Shown here: piece by piece, positions 8,047 through 16,622 of the stretch | How positions within the stretch are numbered: position 1 is the stretch's first letter | How the letters are laid out: each line of letters starts with the position of its first letter | Assembly (NCBI GenBank): GCA_026770585.1 | Contig: MU647838.1 | Span: forward strand, 2,525-35,413 | Direction: 5' to 3' | Length of the DNA stretch: 32,889 bases | From: Baffinella frigidus | Lineage: Eukaryota > Cryptophyceae > Cryptomonadales > Baffinellaceae | Program-made: the position numbers and the translations under genes | The notes under the pieces: generated by a model | Database searches by the model: none | The model's input: the letters and a program-made list of their open reading frames with translations, nothing else | What the model was told of the DNA's origin: nothing

Positions 8047-9036
8047 TGGACTCATCCGATGGAGACAGCGACTACGACACAGCAGACCCCGCGTTACGTC
8101 GCGAGAACGAACCTGCTCTATACGACAGAGCTTGCATGGGAACGACACACCCACTGCGGCTCTTGTACGCACATACTCTCCTCGACAATGGCGCCCGAGT
8201 AGACGAGAAACACGGCGCTATGAGAGACACTGCTCTCAGAGCTGCCACCGTGCGTCGCGACTATATGATGATGGCACTGCTGTTGAGGAACGAGGCAGAA
8301 CGCAGACATGGGTACTAACACGGGGTGCACGCCGCTGCATGTGGCGGCCTGGCTGGGTGATATGACAGCGGCGAGGTTGCTATACGATGCCGCTGCAAAC
8401 GTCTCTCTCGTCACTCGACTGGGCTACACACCGCTCGATTACGCCCTGCGTGCACCTACGCCGATGGCCCTCGAAATGGTGGCATTCCTCGTCAACACGA
8501 TGGGGGCAGACGTGAATGCGCGAAATCCTCGTACCGAGGCTACGACACTGCGCCACGCGGTTGAAGAAAATCCCAATAATAGAGTGGTCTCGGTCGAGGT
8601 GATTGTTCTGCTGGTTCAGTGTGGGGCAGACGTGTGTGCCGCTGACTCGATGGGCGTGACACCGCTACACGCTACGTCCATGCCCGCGAAGCGCGATCTG
8701 CTGCGACTGCTTCTCTCGCAAGGAGATGCCTTGTCCACACGCAACAACAACACCACAGCTCCTCACCCCCTTGCTGCTGCTGCTGCTGTGCCGCACAATG
8801 CGACCACTCCACCACCACTACCATCGCAGTCGCTACTACTCGCCGAGGTACTGGCGCACATGAAGACGCTGCAGCGACACCTCGCATTCGCACAAGGCCG
8901 TCTTCGTGCGCAGTCTGTTGTCAGTGCCATACCGCTCGAGTTGATGTCGGTGATCATGTCGCATCACACACACCCGAGAGACGAGCATATGCGACAAGTT
9001 CAAGCCATTGCAATGGCCGCGTTGGGGTGGGTCTAG
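8046..9036 (+). CDS. Ankyrin-repeat protein with a one-base frameshift
   Basis: About six ankyrin repeats spread over two frames: 8046-8309, then 8311-9036. Dropping one G from the GGG at 8310-8312 restores exact ankyrin spacing between LLLRNEAE and GCTPLHVAAW (12 residues between LLL and G, as in the consensus). Later repeats include GYTPLDYALR and GVTPLHATSM. The C-terminus has a polyAla run and ends with IPLELMSVIMSHHT, similar to the F-box-like tails of neighbouring proteins. Ankyrin proteins with such tails serve as substrate adaptors for ubiquitin ligases in poxviruses; whether this one does is unknown. TATTAAAG lies at 8009-8016. As sequenced, the reading frame is broken; the second part could start at ATG 8308. 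Confidence 0.7.
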
Positions 9037-9219
9037 GTAGCGCCGAAACGGGCGAGTGAGCGCGTGTGTGAGTTTGAGTGTGTGAGTGTGTGAGTGTGTG
9101 AGTGTGTGAGTGTGTGAGTGTGAGTGTGTGAATGTGTGAGTGTGTGTGTGACAATAAAGCAACAAGCGCCGTGTAAAGATCAAAGCAACAAGTACCCCAT
9201 CATCACCGCAAGCAAGTCG

Positions 9220-9257
<38 letters not shown>

Positions 9258-9380
9258 GCGCCTGTGTGCCAAGTATCTTGTTTATTGGCGCAAACACACA
9301 CCATCCCACCCCATCCCACCGCACATCCTCCTACACACCGCACACCGCACACCGCACACCGCACACCGCACACCGCACCG
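9037..9380. repeat. Intergenic TG/CA microsatellites with polyadenylation signals on both strands
   Basis: GTGTGAG repeats (9062-9150) lead into ACAATAAAGCAAC (AATAAA 9153-9158) after the ankyrin gene. (CA)n at 9221-9253 and CACACCG units at 9337-9377 lie after the minus-strand gene ending at 9381, whose AATAAA is the TTTATT at 9281-9286. Both transcripts are therefore UG-rich around their polyadenylation signals. Confidence 0.75.
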
Positions 9381-9995
9381 CTAGACATAGCGAGAGCGAA
9401 GACGCAACTCCTGTCGTCTCTGGGCAGCAACTCCCTCACGCAGGAACTGTGTCATCGTATAGGCTTCGTCGTCAGAGTCCACCTCTATGTTGCCACCAAA
9501 CGTGTTGAACGAAACCATCCCACCACCTTGCGGGTGTGCCACCGTGATTGACAGACACTTGAACGTCTTGCTATACACCGTTGTTTGGCCCATTGTTGTT
9601 GCCTCGTGGCCGAGGCCTTTCAATCGAGTAAGCCCGATCGTGCCGCTGTCGATCAAGTGGTTGTGGCCGTCTTTTCCGGGATACACGCCACCCCCGCTGG
9701 GTAGTTTGAAGATCACTACTTGGCGGCCGTCGCGCAGCGTCATCGCACCCTGCTTGCCACCAATCTCTTTCCAGTCCTCGTCGCCGAGAACAGTCGACAG
9801 GTCGCCGACCCAATACTTGCCAGCACCAAGCATGTACGGACCCAGCTGAACCGCCCCAGGCGGTGGCCAGTCAGATGCCACTACTTGCTCCACACGAGGT
9901 TTGTGCCGAGTGTTGCGCCCTTGTTGGCCGTAGTCTGCATCGTCGTGGTGGTTGTGTTGGTTCTGCTTCTGTGCTCTCTGGCGTTTCGGTGCCAT
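9381..9995 (-). CDS. Conserved-looking protein of unknown function
   Basis: Intact 204-residue frame from ATG 9995. The first 45 residues are basic and Gln/His-rich. The core has GAGKYWVGDLSTVLGDEDW, then LRDGRQVVIFKLPSGGGVY and HLIDSGTIGLTRL. This pattern of a K-Y-x-G-D start, a D-W, a DG strand, a Gly-rich GxY and a final DSGxIG resembles a small beta-rich family of unknown function seen in bacteria and phages, from memory only. No membrane segment. A TATAAT lies on the minus strand near 10069-10074, and AATAAA downstream. It is divergent to the gene at 10285. Confidence 0.75.
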   Translation of the reverse strand: MAPKRQRAQKQNQHNHHDDADYGQQGRNTRHKPRVEQVVASDWPPPGAVQLGPYMLGAGKYWVGDLSTVLGDEDWKEIGGKQGAMTLRDGRQVVIFKLPSGGGVYPGKDGHNHLIDSGTIGLTRLKGLGHEATTMGQTTVYSKTFKCLSITVAHPQGGGMVSFNTFGGNIEVDSDDEAYTMTQFLREGVAAQRRQELRLRSRYV

Positions 9996-10124
9996 TGTGG
10001 TGCAATGCGGACCGTGTCACTGAGAGGGGCAGGTGGCGTGTTTGAAAGGAGCGTGTGCTCTGTCGGCAATTATACCGGCGGCACAACTTGAAGATCTCTT
10101 GCAGTGTAACAACAACACGTGTTC

Positions 10125-10127
<3 letters not shown>

Positions 10128-10167
<40 letters not shown>
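10128..10167. repeat. (TG)n microsatellite
   Basis: About 20 TG units in the divergent promoter region between the genes at 9995 and 10285. Such tracts can adopt Z-DNA. The rest of 9996-10284 holds a CGTCAAC (10213-10219) and the TATA boxes. Confidence 0.9.
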
Positions 10168-10168
<1 letters not shown>

Positions 10169-10212
10169 TATCCATCTCGATCCATGCGGCAATAACACGT
10201 GTTGTGAACTGT

Positions 10213-10251
10213 CGTCAACTGCTCGCAACGATAGGTTGTAGAGTATAAAAG
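10213..10251 (+). promoter_or_regulatory. GTCAAC element and TATA box
   Basis: CGTCAAC at 10213-10219 followed by TATAAAAG at 10244-10251, 34 bases before the ATG at 10285. This is one of the clearest promoters of the window. Confidence 0.7.
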
Positions 10252-10284
10252 CCGTTTATGTAAGCTGTTCCCATTCTTGCAGCG

Positions 10285-10464
10285 ATGTCCTCCAACGGCA
10301 ACTGCGTTGCCGTGAAGATGGACAAGGGCCACTTGACCGGTACTGGTGTGATCTCGGTGAACGTGCCGACAGAGCTTGCTGCCGACCTGCGTTCTCAAAA
10401 CTGTCGCACGCTGTCCATGTCTGTGGGCGCACCGATGAACCATGGCAAGTGTCACAGCTGTTGC

Positions 10465-10517
<53 letters not shown>

Positions 10518-10980
10518 CCAACAGAAGAACAAGAACAAGAGCAACAACAACAACAACCACAACAACAACATGACGAAAACCACCATGTACGAGATGCACC
10601 ACATGCGCAAGGCTATTCTCGCGCTCATCACGGGTGACAATGAAGTCATGGCTGACATGTCCAACCTCCTGCAAAGTTCAGAGGTTGTCTTCAAGAAGTG
10701 GCAGGAGAGATCCGAAGCGAACGAGCCCCCCGATGAGAAGCTCGTCGCTCTGCAGGCAGCCACCCGCGAGTACCAGGAAAACAAGAAGAGGGACCAGGAC
10801 GAGAAGAAACGCATTCTTCGTGAGGCTGCCGTGGAGGAGGGCAAGAATATCCGCGCAGCGCGGCGCGTCATTACTAACGGTATGAACTCCAGCGCTTCAC
10901 CTGGATTCGCGCTGGATGCCTGCTCGGGGGTAGCCGCCGACAACTATGATAGCCAGAGTGATGATAGCGACGACGAGTAG
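10285..10980 (+). CDS. Unknown Asn-rich protein with acidic C-terminus
   Basis: Intact 231-residue frame behind a strong TATA box. The N-terminal 60 residues contain VNVPTELAADLRSQNCR and CHSCC. An Asn run from (AAC)n follows (10465-10517), then a helical, likely coiled-coil region rich in Glu, Lys and Arg (about residues 120-195), and a tail ending DSDDSDDE. No family recognised. Charged coiled coil plus acidic tail would suit a nucleic-acid-associated or scaffold protein, but nothing proves it. Confidence 0.75.
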
Positions 10981-11527
10981 ATTAGGGTGACTTGTGTATG
11001 TGTGTCTAATACTATCTATCGTGTTTAATCTATCTATGAGGATTGCTGGTTGTGTCGCACGTGTCCCCAAGCATTCCCACACAGACACCGTACCCCCACC
11101 ATATACCGCCACATCTTTCCGATAGTACCGACAGTTCCGCCCGCATGGGGCTGTGGGATAGTGGTTGGTGTTTCGTTCTTGGCTACAGGAGGCAGTGGGT
11201 TCAAACCCCACAACAACACCACCGGACGTGTAGTTTAGCGGCAAAACACGGTGCCTATGACACCTAGCCCTGGGTTCAAATCCCAGCATGTCTATCATCT
11301 TTTTGCATGTATCCATCCAGGCAACAACAGCAGCACCATCTCGAGTTTGCAACAGGAAAAGTTCCGTGTATGGTTTGGTGTATCTTGTGTATGGTTTGGT
11401 GTATCTTGTGTATGGGTTGATGTCGCCTGTGTGTGGTTTGGTGTATCTTGTGTATAGTCTGTATAGTCTGTATAGTTTCTTGAAACCGCTGCACAGAAGA
11501 AGTAAGTCAACCTCAACCGACGACTTA
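10981..11527. other. Intergenic region with tRNA and TGTATGGTTTGG repeats
   Basis: Apart from the tRNA (11224-11294), the region holds imperfect 19-bp repeats containing TGTATGGTTTGGTGTATCT (about 11365-11455) running into CTGTATAGT repeats (11453-11478). No protein gene is evident. Confidence 0.6.
11224..11294 (+). tRNA. tRNA, anticodon TAT (probable Ile)
   Basis: A complete 71-base cloverleaf: acceptor GGACGTG pairs with CATGTCT (two G-U pairs), D arm GTTT/AAAC with GG in the loop, anticodon stem 11249-11253/11261-11265 (outermost C-T mismatch), loop CCTATGA (11254-11260), 4-base variable loop, and T arm CTGGG-TTCAAAT-CCCAG. The internal promoter boxes TAGTTTAGCGG (11231-11241) and GGTTCAAATCC (11273-11283) fit the eukaryotic consensus, and a T5 run (11300-11304) follows as a Pol III stop. 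CCA is not encoded, as is normal in eukaryotes. The anticodon reads TAT (Ile, AUA). Base 33 is C in place of the usual T, which is odd. It may be host- or virus-derived. Confidence 0.75.
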
Positions 11528-12598
11528 TTACACCCTCTTGCGAGCGACCATCCTTTCACTGACCCCCAGCGACGTGATATCAGTCCAGATGGCCAGCGGA
11601 GCTGCGACACACAGAAACGCAATCTGTTCCATGTCCAATGCGAGTACACCACAGGTAGCAGCCACGACCGAGGCACTGAGGATGTTGCGCAGCTTATTCG
11701 TGTCTAGGTGCTGGCAATGTGTCCACGCCGTGTAGATCGAGATGGTCGCCAAAAAACAAAAAAAAATCAGAAACCTGAATACGTCGTGGTTTTGGTAGCG
11801 AGCCACGCTGCTGCTGCTGCTGCTGCTGCTGCTACCCGCTGTTTCCGAACCATCTCTGTTTAGAATGCAGAGCACTAGCACAAGTGCGCGGAACAGTGCT
11901 GGGAGGATGCCCCATCGTCTCCACCGAAGGAAGAAATATGACGAGACGGGTTGCTGTGCTGGGTCGGAGGTGTATCTATGTGACGCGATCCAGACTGCGT
12001 GGTACAGCGAACTCGATATGAAGACGATCGAGTGCATCGCCATGCTGTATATATCATATTTGTGCACGACACGAGAGCTGGCGAATCTGCTACCACCGGC
12101 TTGTATCGACATAACATTGTGGGCTGCAATGAACACAAAAAAGACACACGCGTAGAGTGATGCAAAGACCGGGAGTATGTCCGGGACGCGTACATACACG
12201 AATGGTACAAAGGTCACGATACTGAAGGACATCACGCCTGCACCGCCAGTGTAGCGAGTAATGGCAGCTGCGCAAGTGTAGACCCACACAGCAAGAAATA
12301 GCGGGCTGTCGCCGACACGTGAGTGTGCGAGGAACGGGTGCAAATGCGGGTGTACAGATACGTTCAGAACAAACGTCACAACTGCTAAGACGCTAGCTAC
12401 ACACAAGGTTGAGGCGGCACTAGCACCCATGGGGATGCTCCCCACGATACTATCGACAAGTGGCATGAGCCAGAGCTGCATTGCAAACGCGTCCAGCACA
12501 AGGGGGCCCACGCCCTCTACACAGAGTTCTTTCAGCGAGGCTAGTCTTGTCTGTGGAATAGCGAGGTATATCTCCGCTGTCGGGCCTGTCTTGGTCAT
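11528..12598 (-). CDS. Multi-pass membrane protein of unknown function
   Basis: Intact 356-residue frame from ATG 12598. Eight to ten hydrophobic segments are visible, for example LVLDAFAMQLWLMPLV, TLCVASVLAVVTFVL, LFLAVWVYTCAAAI, ILPVFASLYACVFFVFIAA, ILPALFRALVLVLCIL and FRFLIFFCFLATISIY. A Ser run from (CTG)n on the plus strand (11811-11835) lies in a loop between two late segments. No signal peptide. The topology is of the kind seen in transporters or in herpesvirus glycoprotein M, but no motif supports either. The minus-strand TATATAAAAC at 12698-12707 is the likely TATA box, giving a leader of about 70 bases that includes a very short upstream frame. Confidence 0.75.
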   Translation of the reverse strand: MTKTGPTAEIYLAIPQTRLASLKELCVEGVGPLVLDAFAMQLWLMPLVDSIVGSIPMGASAASTLCVASVLAVVTFVLNVSVHPHLHPFLAHSRVGDSPLFLAVWVYTCAAAITRYTGGAGVMSFSIVTFVPFVYVRVPDILPVFASLYACVFFVFIAAHNVMSIQAGGSRFASSRVVHKYDIYSMAMHSIVFISSSLYHAVWIASHRYTSDPAQQPVSSYFFLRWRRWGILPALFRALVLVLCILNRDGSETAGSSSSSSSSSVARYQNHDVFRFLIFFCFLATISIYTAWTHCQHLDTNKLRNILSASVVAATCGVLALDMEQIAFLCVAAPLAIWTDITSLGVSERMVARKRV

Positions 12599-12608
12599 TT
12601 CGTGCGGG

Positions 12609-12765
12609 GTGGTGGTGGTGGTGGTGGTGGTGCTATTGAGATAAATTTGATGCTTCTACTACTACTACTATGGTGGTGGTGGTGGTGCCATTGGTAAGTT
12701 TTATATACAACCACATCTATAGTTATGTATAGCTGTTACCCCGCAGCAGCAGCAGCAGCAGCAGC
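12609..12765. repeat. GGT, CTA and CAG trinucleotide repeats with TATA box
   Basis: (GGT)n at 12609-12632, (CTA)n at 12655-12670, (GGT)n at 12671-12687 and (CAG)n at 12745-12765. The minus-strand TATA box TATATAAAAC lies at 12698-12707 between them. Confidence 0.8.
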
Positions 12766-12779
12766 ATGGCCACGCCGTG

Positions 12780-14435
12780 TCACATGACCGTATCGTTGGT
12801 CTTCCCTAGTGACATCATGACCTCGTGTACAATGTCGTCGCGAAGACCCCCGCCAACAGTCTGCATGTCAGCCGGTAGCGACTCGTTTATCATCGACTGC
12901 AGGTACCTCTGGCCCAGCACAAAGTCGGACATTTTGGCGTCTTCAACTGCACCACCACTGCCGGTGGTGTCGAGGGTTGGATGATCGGAAGTCACTCGAA
13001 ACGTGCTTTCGCGCGCCGCCTCCTCATCCGCCCCAGTCACATTGATGTTCCTGTATTTTGCCTCGCTCTCTTCGAGTGCCTTAATCAGTTCGACCGACCG
13101 TTCATTAGAGCGTTCAACAAACTCTTCGTGTTGGCTTATGAGGTGGTCAGTATGCTGCTTATGTTGGATGCGCTCCTCGTGCAGAGCGGTCACTCGGTGT
13201 TGGTATTCCTTCATCTGCTCGAGAGCTTCTTGAAGCTGGGCTTCAAGGGATTCGATACGCTCATGGCTTGAGCGACCCTCCTCGTCATCGGAACCTTCGG
13301 CCTTGTTTTGGATCTCTGTTGCCATAGCAGCGTACTTGACTTGGTCGTGTTCGGCATGGGCGATCTGGGACTCGAGTTCGTCTTCCCGGCGTTTGTTGGC
13401 TGCTTCGAGAGTCTTGCAACTCAGCTCAAACTGCGTCTGTAGCTCCTGTGCGCGTTTCTCAGACTCTGTCTCACCTGCCTCCGCCTGTTCAAGTCGCCGG
13501 GTGAGTTCGGCAACGTGTTCATTGGCTGTGATGCTCGTCGATTCGTCTGTCTCCTGCAAGGTCTGTCGCAGAACGTGCAGCCGGGTCTCTGCTTGCTTGG
13601 TGGCTTCAAGCGCAGCTACCAGCTTCTTTTCAAGTTCAACCGAACTATCGTTGTTGGTTGCAGCTGATTGAGACCTGTGGTGTTCGAACTCCTCGACGTC
13701 GCGCTGCAACCTATCCTGGGCATCTGTGAGTTCTTTCTCACGCGAGGTAATTGCGGCGTCACGCCTGTGGATGGCTTCTGTGCGCTGGGTGACATCAGCC
13801 GACTGTATCTTAACCGAGACCTGTTTCTTGTGAACCTCGTTCTCCCTAGTGGCCAAGCCAGATTCATCGTGGTACCGCAAGAGCTCCGACGAGAAGATTA
13901 CCAGCTGCGCTGGTTCGCCGAGATTCTCGATCCCCGAGTTGTGGTCAGAGGAAGCGGTGAACCACCCGTCTTCATCCGCGGAGACCACCCCACTCTTGTC
14001 ATCGTTCTCGAGTTCTACCGTGTTGCCAGACGGGTAAAGGGGGACCTTTCTGCCCTGATAACCCGGGTACTGAATGACTAGCTTCGGCACCATGTTGCCA
14101 GCCCACGAGATCTGTTGAATCCTACCAATGGTCCATTCAGGATACCTCGTCTGTGTGGTGTTTTCCGAGAGGACCTTCTCTGCAACCCACATACCGGCGG
14201 CGTGGGTAGTTGGCGTGAGTTCAGTGAGAAACTTTTCGCGGATCTTGGTGATCTCGAGAACATCCTGTGTAATCCTCCACGGCAACTGGTGGCCCCCATC
14301 TTCGTCAAATGCGACAACATCGTTGTCAATCAACACACCGTCGAGGTTGCGAGGATCGAGCCCGTAGAAGTAAACCTTTTGGGACTGGTTGACTTCGTAC
14401 GGGGTGTACTGCCTATCTGTCGTAGAGCTATCCAT
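12780..14435 (-). CDS. Large coiled-coil protein
   Basis: Intact frame; the first ATG is at 14435 (551 residues), with a GTG six codons earlier. Residues 1-190 look globular, with YFYGLDPRNLDGVLIDNDVV and a WTIGRIQQISWAG strand segment followed by a LVIQYPGYQGRKVPLYP stretch, somewhat like a small beta-barrel reader domain. Residues about 200-480 are almost continuous coiled coil, rich in Glu, Gln, Ala and Arg. A C-terminal globular part ends in LPADMQTVGGGLRDDIVHEVMM. It could be a tegument-like, scaffold or structural protein. The minus-strand TTTATTTAAG at 14523-14532 may be its TATA element, though it is rather distant. Confidence 0.75.
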   Translation of the reverse strand: MDSSTTDRQYTPYEVNQSQKVYFYGLDPRNLDGVLIDNDVVAFDEDGGHQLPWRITQDVLEITKIREKFLTELTPTTHAAGMWVAEKVLSENTTQTRYPEWTIGRIQQISWAGNMVPKLVIQYPGYQGRKVPLYPSGNTVELENDDKSGVVSADEDGWFTASSDHNSGIENLGEPAQLVIFSSELLRYHDESGLATRENEVHKKQVSVKIQSADVTQRTEAIHRRDAAITSREKELTDAQDRLQRDVEEFEHHRSQSAATNNDSSVELEKKLVAALEATKQAETRLHVLRQTLQETDESTSITANEHVAELTRRLEQAEAGETESEKRAQELQTQFELSCKTLEAANKRREDELESQIAHAEHDQVKYAAMATEIQNKAEGSDDEEGRSSHERIESLEAQLQEALEQMKEYQHRVTALHEERIQHKQHTDHLISQHEEFVERSNERSVELIKALEESEAKYRNINVTGADEEAARESTFRVTSDHPTLDTTGSGGAVEDAKMSDFVLGQRYLQSMINESLPADMQTVGGGLRDDIVHEVMMSLGKTNDTVM

Positions 14436-15189
14436 TGTGCGGTGTTCTTGCACAGAGATGCAAGGTTTTTAGAGTTCTGCCGACCGACCAACGCGTATGG
14501 TGTGCCTACAGGACACACATGTGCTTAAATAAACGGAAAGCTATTGACGCGAGCTTGCGTGTGCCTATGCATCTATGTACAAGTCTTCTGCTGCTGCTGG
14601 CCGTGAAATTGGGCAAAGAGAGCGTCTTTAAGAGAGCGTCTTCTGTCCCACACGCTTGGGGGCACTGCCTGGCACTGCGTAGAGAGAGAGAGAGAGAGTG
14701 TGGACCACGTCTTTAATCGATAATCGATACCACCAGACACAAGCCAGCCCACCCCCCCCACACACACACACGGCTCTGGGACACCACCCCCCACACACAC
14801 GCGAAGACCCCACACACACACACCGCTTCGGGTACGCTTCAGAGACAACTATGGTCTTCTGTCGCTACCGATACCACCACCCAGCCACCCAGCCACCCAG
14901 CCGATTTTCGTTCGAGGGTTGTTGCCTAATGCCTAATGCCTAATGCCTAATGCCTAATACCCGAAGCTTAGCAGGGAGAATAGTTCGCCGGCGCAACGCG
15001 GTTACGTCCTCCGAACAAGATGTTTGCGTTGATGCTGCTGCTGCTGCCTCCTCCGGAGGCGTCGCGGGATTTGCGGGTTGCCGGGACCTCGCCGTCCTGG
15101 TTTGGGGCTTAGGGCTTAGGGTTATGTAGGGGTTATGGTTGATGGTTGATGGTTGATGGTTGATGGTTGATGGTTGATGGTTAATGGTC
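14436..15189. other. Gene-free region with microsatellites and heptamer arrays
   Basis: Contains (GA)n at 14684-14698, CA-rich tracts (14755-14822), ATCGATAATCGAT near 14717, a TGCCTAA heptamer array (14933-14958), a short GC-rich spacer, GGCTTAGGGCTTAGG near 15105-15120 and a GGTTGAT heptamer array (about 15131-15188). No supported gene. The heptamers share the 7-base period of the telomere-like array at the left end and look like diverged telomeric repeats in the opposite orientation. Confidence 0.7.
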
Positions 15190-15313
15190 TACAGGGGTGC
15201 CTCGCTCATAAAAAAATGCCCACCACCCCCTAGGACCCTACAGTAGGCCTATGCCTAGGGCCCTATGGTGATCCTAGGGGGTTGGCGTTTCTTATGAGCG
15301 AGGTACCCCTGTA
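15190..15313. mobile_element. Compact copy of the inverted-repeat element
   Basis: A 124-bp element with TACAGGGGTGCCTCGCTCAT at the left and its near-perfect reverse complement at the right (ATGAGCGAGGTACCCCTGTA). The interior has CCTACAGTAG and GCCTAGGGCCCTATGGTG as in the copy at 15-639. It has no coding capacity, so it is MITE-like, with a likely TA target. It sits inside heptamer arrays: GGTTGAT on the left, GGCTTAT and then TTAGGG-like units on the right. Confidence 0.7.
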
Positions 15314-15412
15314 TGGCTTATGGCTTATGGCTTATGGCTTATGACTTATGGCTTAGGGCTTAAGGCCTAGGTCTTAGGGTTTAGGGCTTAGGGCTTAGGG
15401 TTTGGGTTGGGG
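15314..15412. repeat. Diverged telomere-like heptamers (TTAGGG orientation)
   Basis: Units of GGCTTAT pass into GGCTTAGGGTTTAGGG-type repeats. G-rich strand first is the orientation expected at a right chromosome end, opposite to the array at 113-565. The minus-strand frame entering from the right ends inside this array. Confidence 0.75.
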
Positions 15413-16620
15413 TGCGCACCTGTCCGCCGCGGACGTGCTGCTTCGTAGACGCAGCCGTCTTGCCATGTGCGGTCTTGATGGGCGCGGGGGCGGTGGTGGC
15501 GGCGGCGGTGGCAGACTTGCCGACGCCGCGAGAAGACTTCACACCAGGGGACTTCCCCGAGGTTGTGTTCTTGCCGCGCGTGAGGGTGGTCTGGACAGCA
15601 GCAGCAGCAGCAGCAGCAGCCTTGGCGCGTGTCGGGGTTCCCGCGGACACCTCAGCAGCGGGCTGCTTCGACTCGGGGGGGCTCTTGGCGAGTGTGCGGC
15701 GCTTCGAGACGTGAGAAGTCGCGTCCGTGGTGGCGGTGGTGGGGGCGGTACGGCGCTTCTGGTTGGGAGAAGTCGCGTCCGCGGTGGTAGTGGCGGTGGT
15801 GGTGGTGGCATCATCATCATCGTCAGCGGTGCGGCGCTTGCGGGTGGGAAGAGGCGCGTCCGCGGTGGTGGTGGTGGTGGTCGTGGTGGTGTCGCGAAGC
15901 TTCTTGTTCAACTCACGCCGCGCACGGGGAGTCAGGTTCTGGGCCGCTGCGTCAGCCTCCTTGGCCGAGTTGCGAGTGGTCTTGGCGGGGGGCGTGGTGT
16001 TGCCTGCTGCTGCTGCAGCTTCCTGCTCCTCCTCCTCCTCATCGCTGCTCTCATCCGCATCCTTCTTCCTCTTGCCGCCCACGCGCCCCTTGCCGCCCTT
16101 GACGAGAGCAGCTTCCGTATCCGCCTCCTCCTCCTCCCCATCGCTGCTCTCATCCGCATCCTTNNNNNNNNNNNNNNNNNNNNNNNNNNNNNNNNNNNNN
16201 NNNNNNNNNNNNNNNNNNNNNNNNNNNNNNNNNNNNNNNNNNNNNNNNNNNNNNNNNNNNNNNNNNNNNNNNNNNNNNNNNNNNNNNNNNNNNNNNNNNN
16301 NNNNNNNNNNNNNNNNNNNNNNNNNNNNNNNNNNNNNNNNNNNNNNNNNNNNNNNNNNNNNNNNNNNNNNNNNNNNNNNNNNNNNNNNNNNNNNNNNNNN
16401 NNNNNNNNNNNNNNNNNNNNNNNNNNNNNNNNNNNNNNNNNNNNNNNNNNNNNACGGGAGCAGCTTCCGCAGCATCCGCCTCCTCCTCCTCCTCGCCGCT
16501 CTCCCCACGGCTGCCGCTCTCCTCACGGCTGCCGCTCTCCTCCTCCTCCTCGCTGCTGTTCCCACCCGCATCCTTCTTCCCCCCCTTGCCTCCCACGCCC
16601 CCCTTGACGGGAGCAGCTTG
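15381..16620 (-). CDS. Repetitive acidic/basic disordered protein region, interrupted by an assembly gap
   Basis: Minus-strand coding sequence on both sides of 290 N (16164-16453). Upstream of the gap it directly follows, in the same frame, the TAG that ends the 394-residue protein, continuing with VKGG, KKDAGG and Glu-rich SSEEEEES blocks. Downstream it has the 33-residue repeat KKDADESSDEEEE and GGKGRVGGKRK, then Thr runs, several KRRT motifs and a Lys/Ala/Thr-rich tail like linker histones or nucleolar proteins. The frame differs across the gap, which only reflects its unknown length. The last residues (about TLSPKP) and the stop are encoded by telomere-like repeats, so the original 3' end seems lost. 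Probably the C-terminal half of the upstream protein. No ATG of its own is convincing. Confidence 0.5.
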
Positions 16621-16622
16621 CT
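16039..16622. repeat. 99-bp tandem repeat spanning the assembly gap
   Basis: The segment ATCGCTGCTCTCATCCGCAT recurs at 16041 and 16140, a 99-bp (33-codon) period, and related blocks lie right of the gap (about 16454-16620). The 290 N are close to three units (297), so the gap is probably a collapsed repeat. Confidence 0.7.
16164..16453. other. Assembly gap (290 N)
   Basis: Unresolved bases inside the 99-bp repeat. Reading frame and repeat number across it cannot be known. Confidence 0.99.

Noticed and set aside
11147-11221. Second tRNA-like sequence with a T arm (11195-11211)
   Set aside because: The T arm is perfect, but no acceptor stem pairs at cloverleaf distance and the D and anticodon arms do not fold; at most a relic.
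14999-15110. Short frame with a Leu run after ATG near 15020
   Set aside because: About 30 codons from a CTG repeat, ending in the heptamer array; no support.
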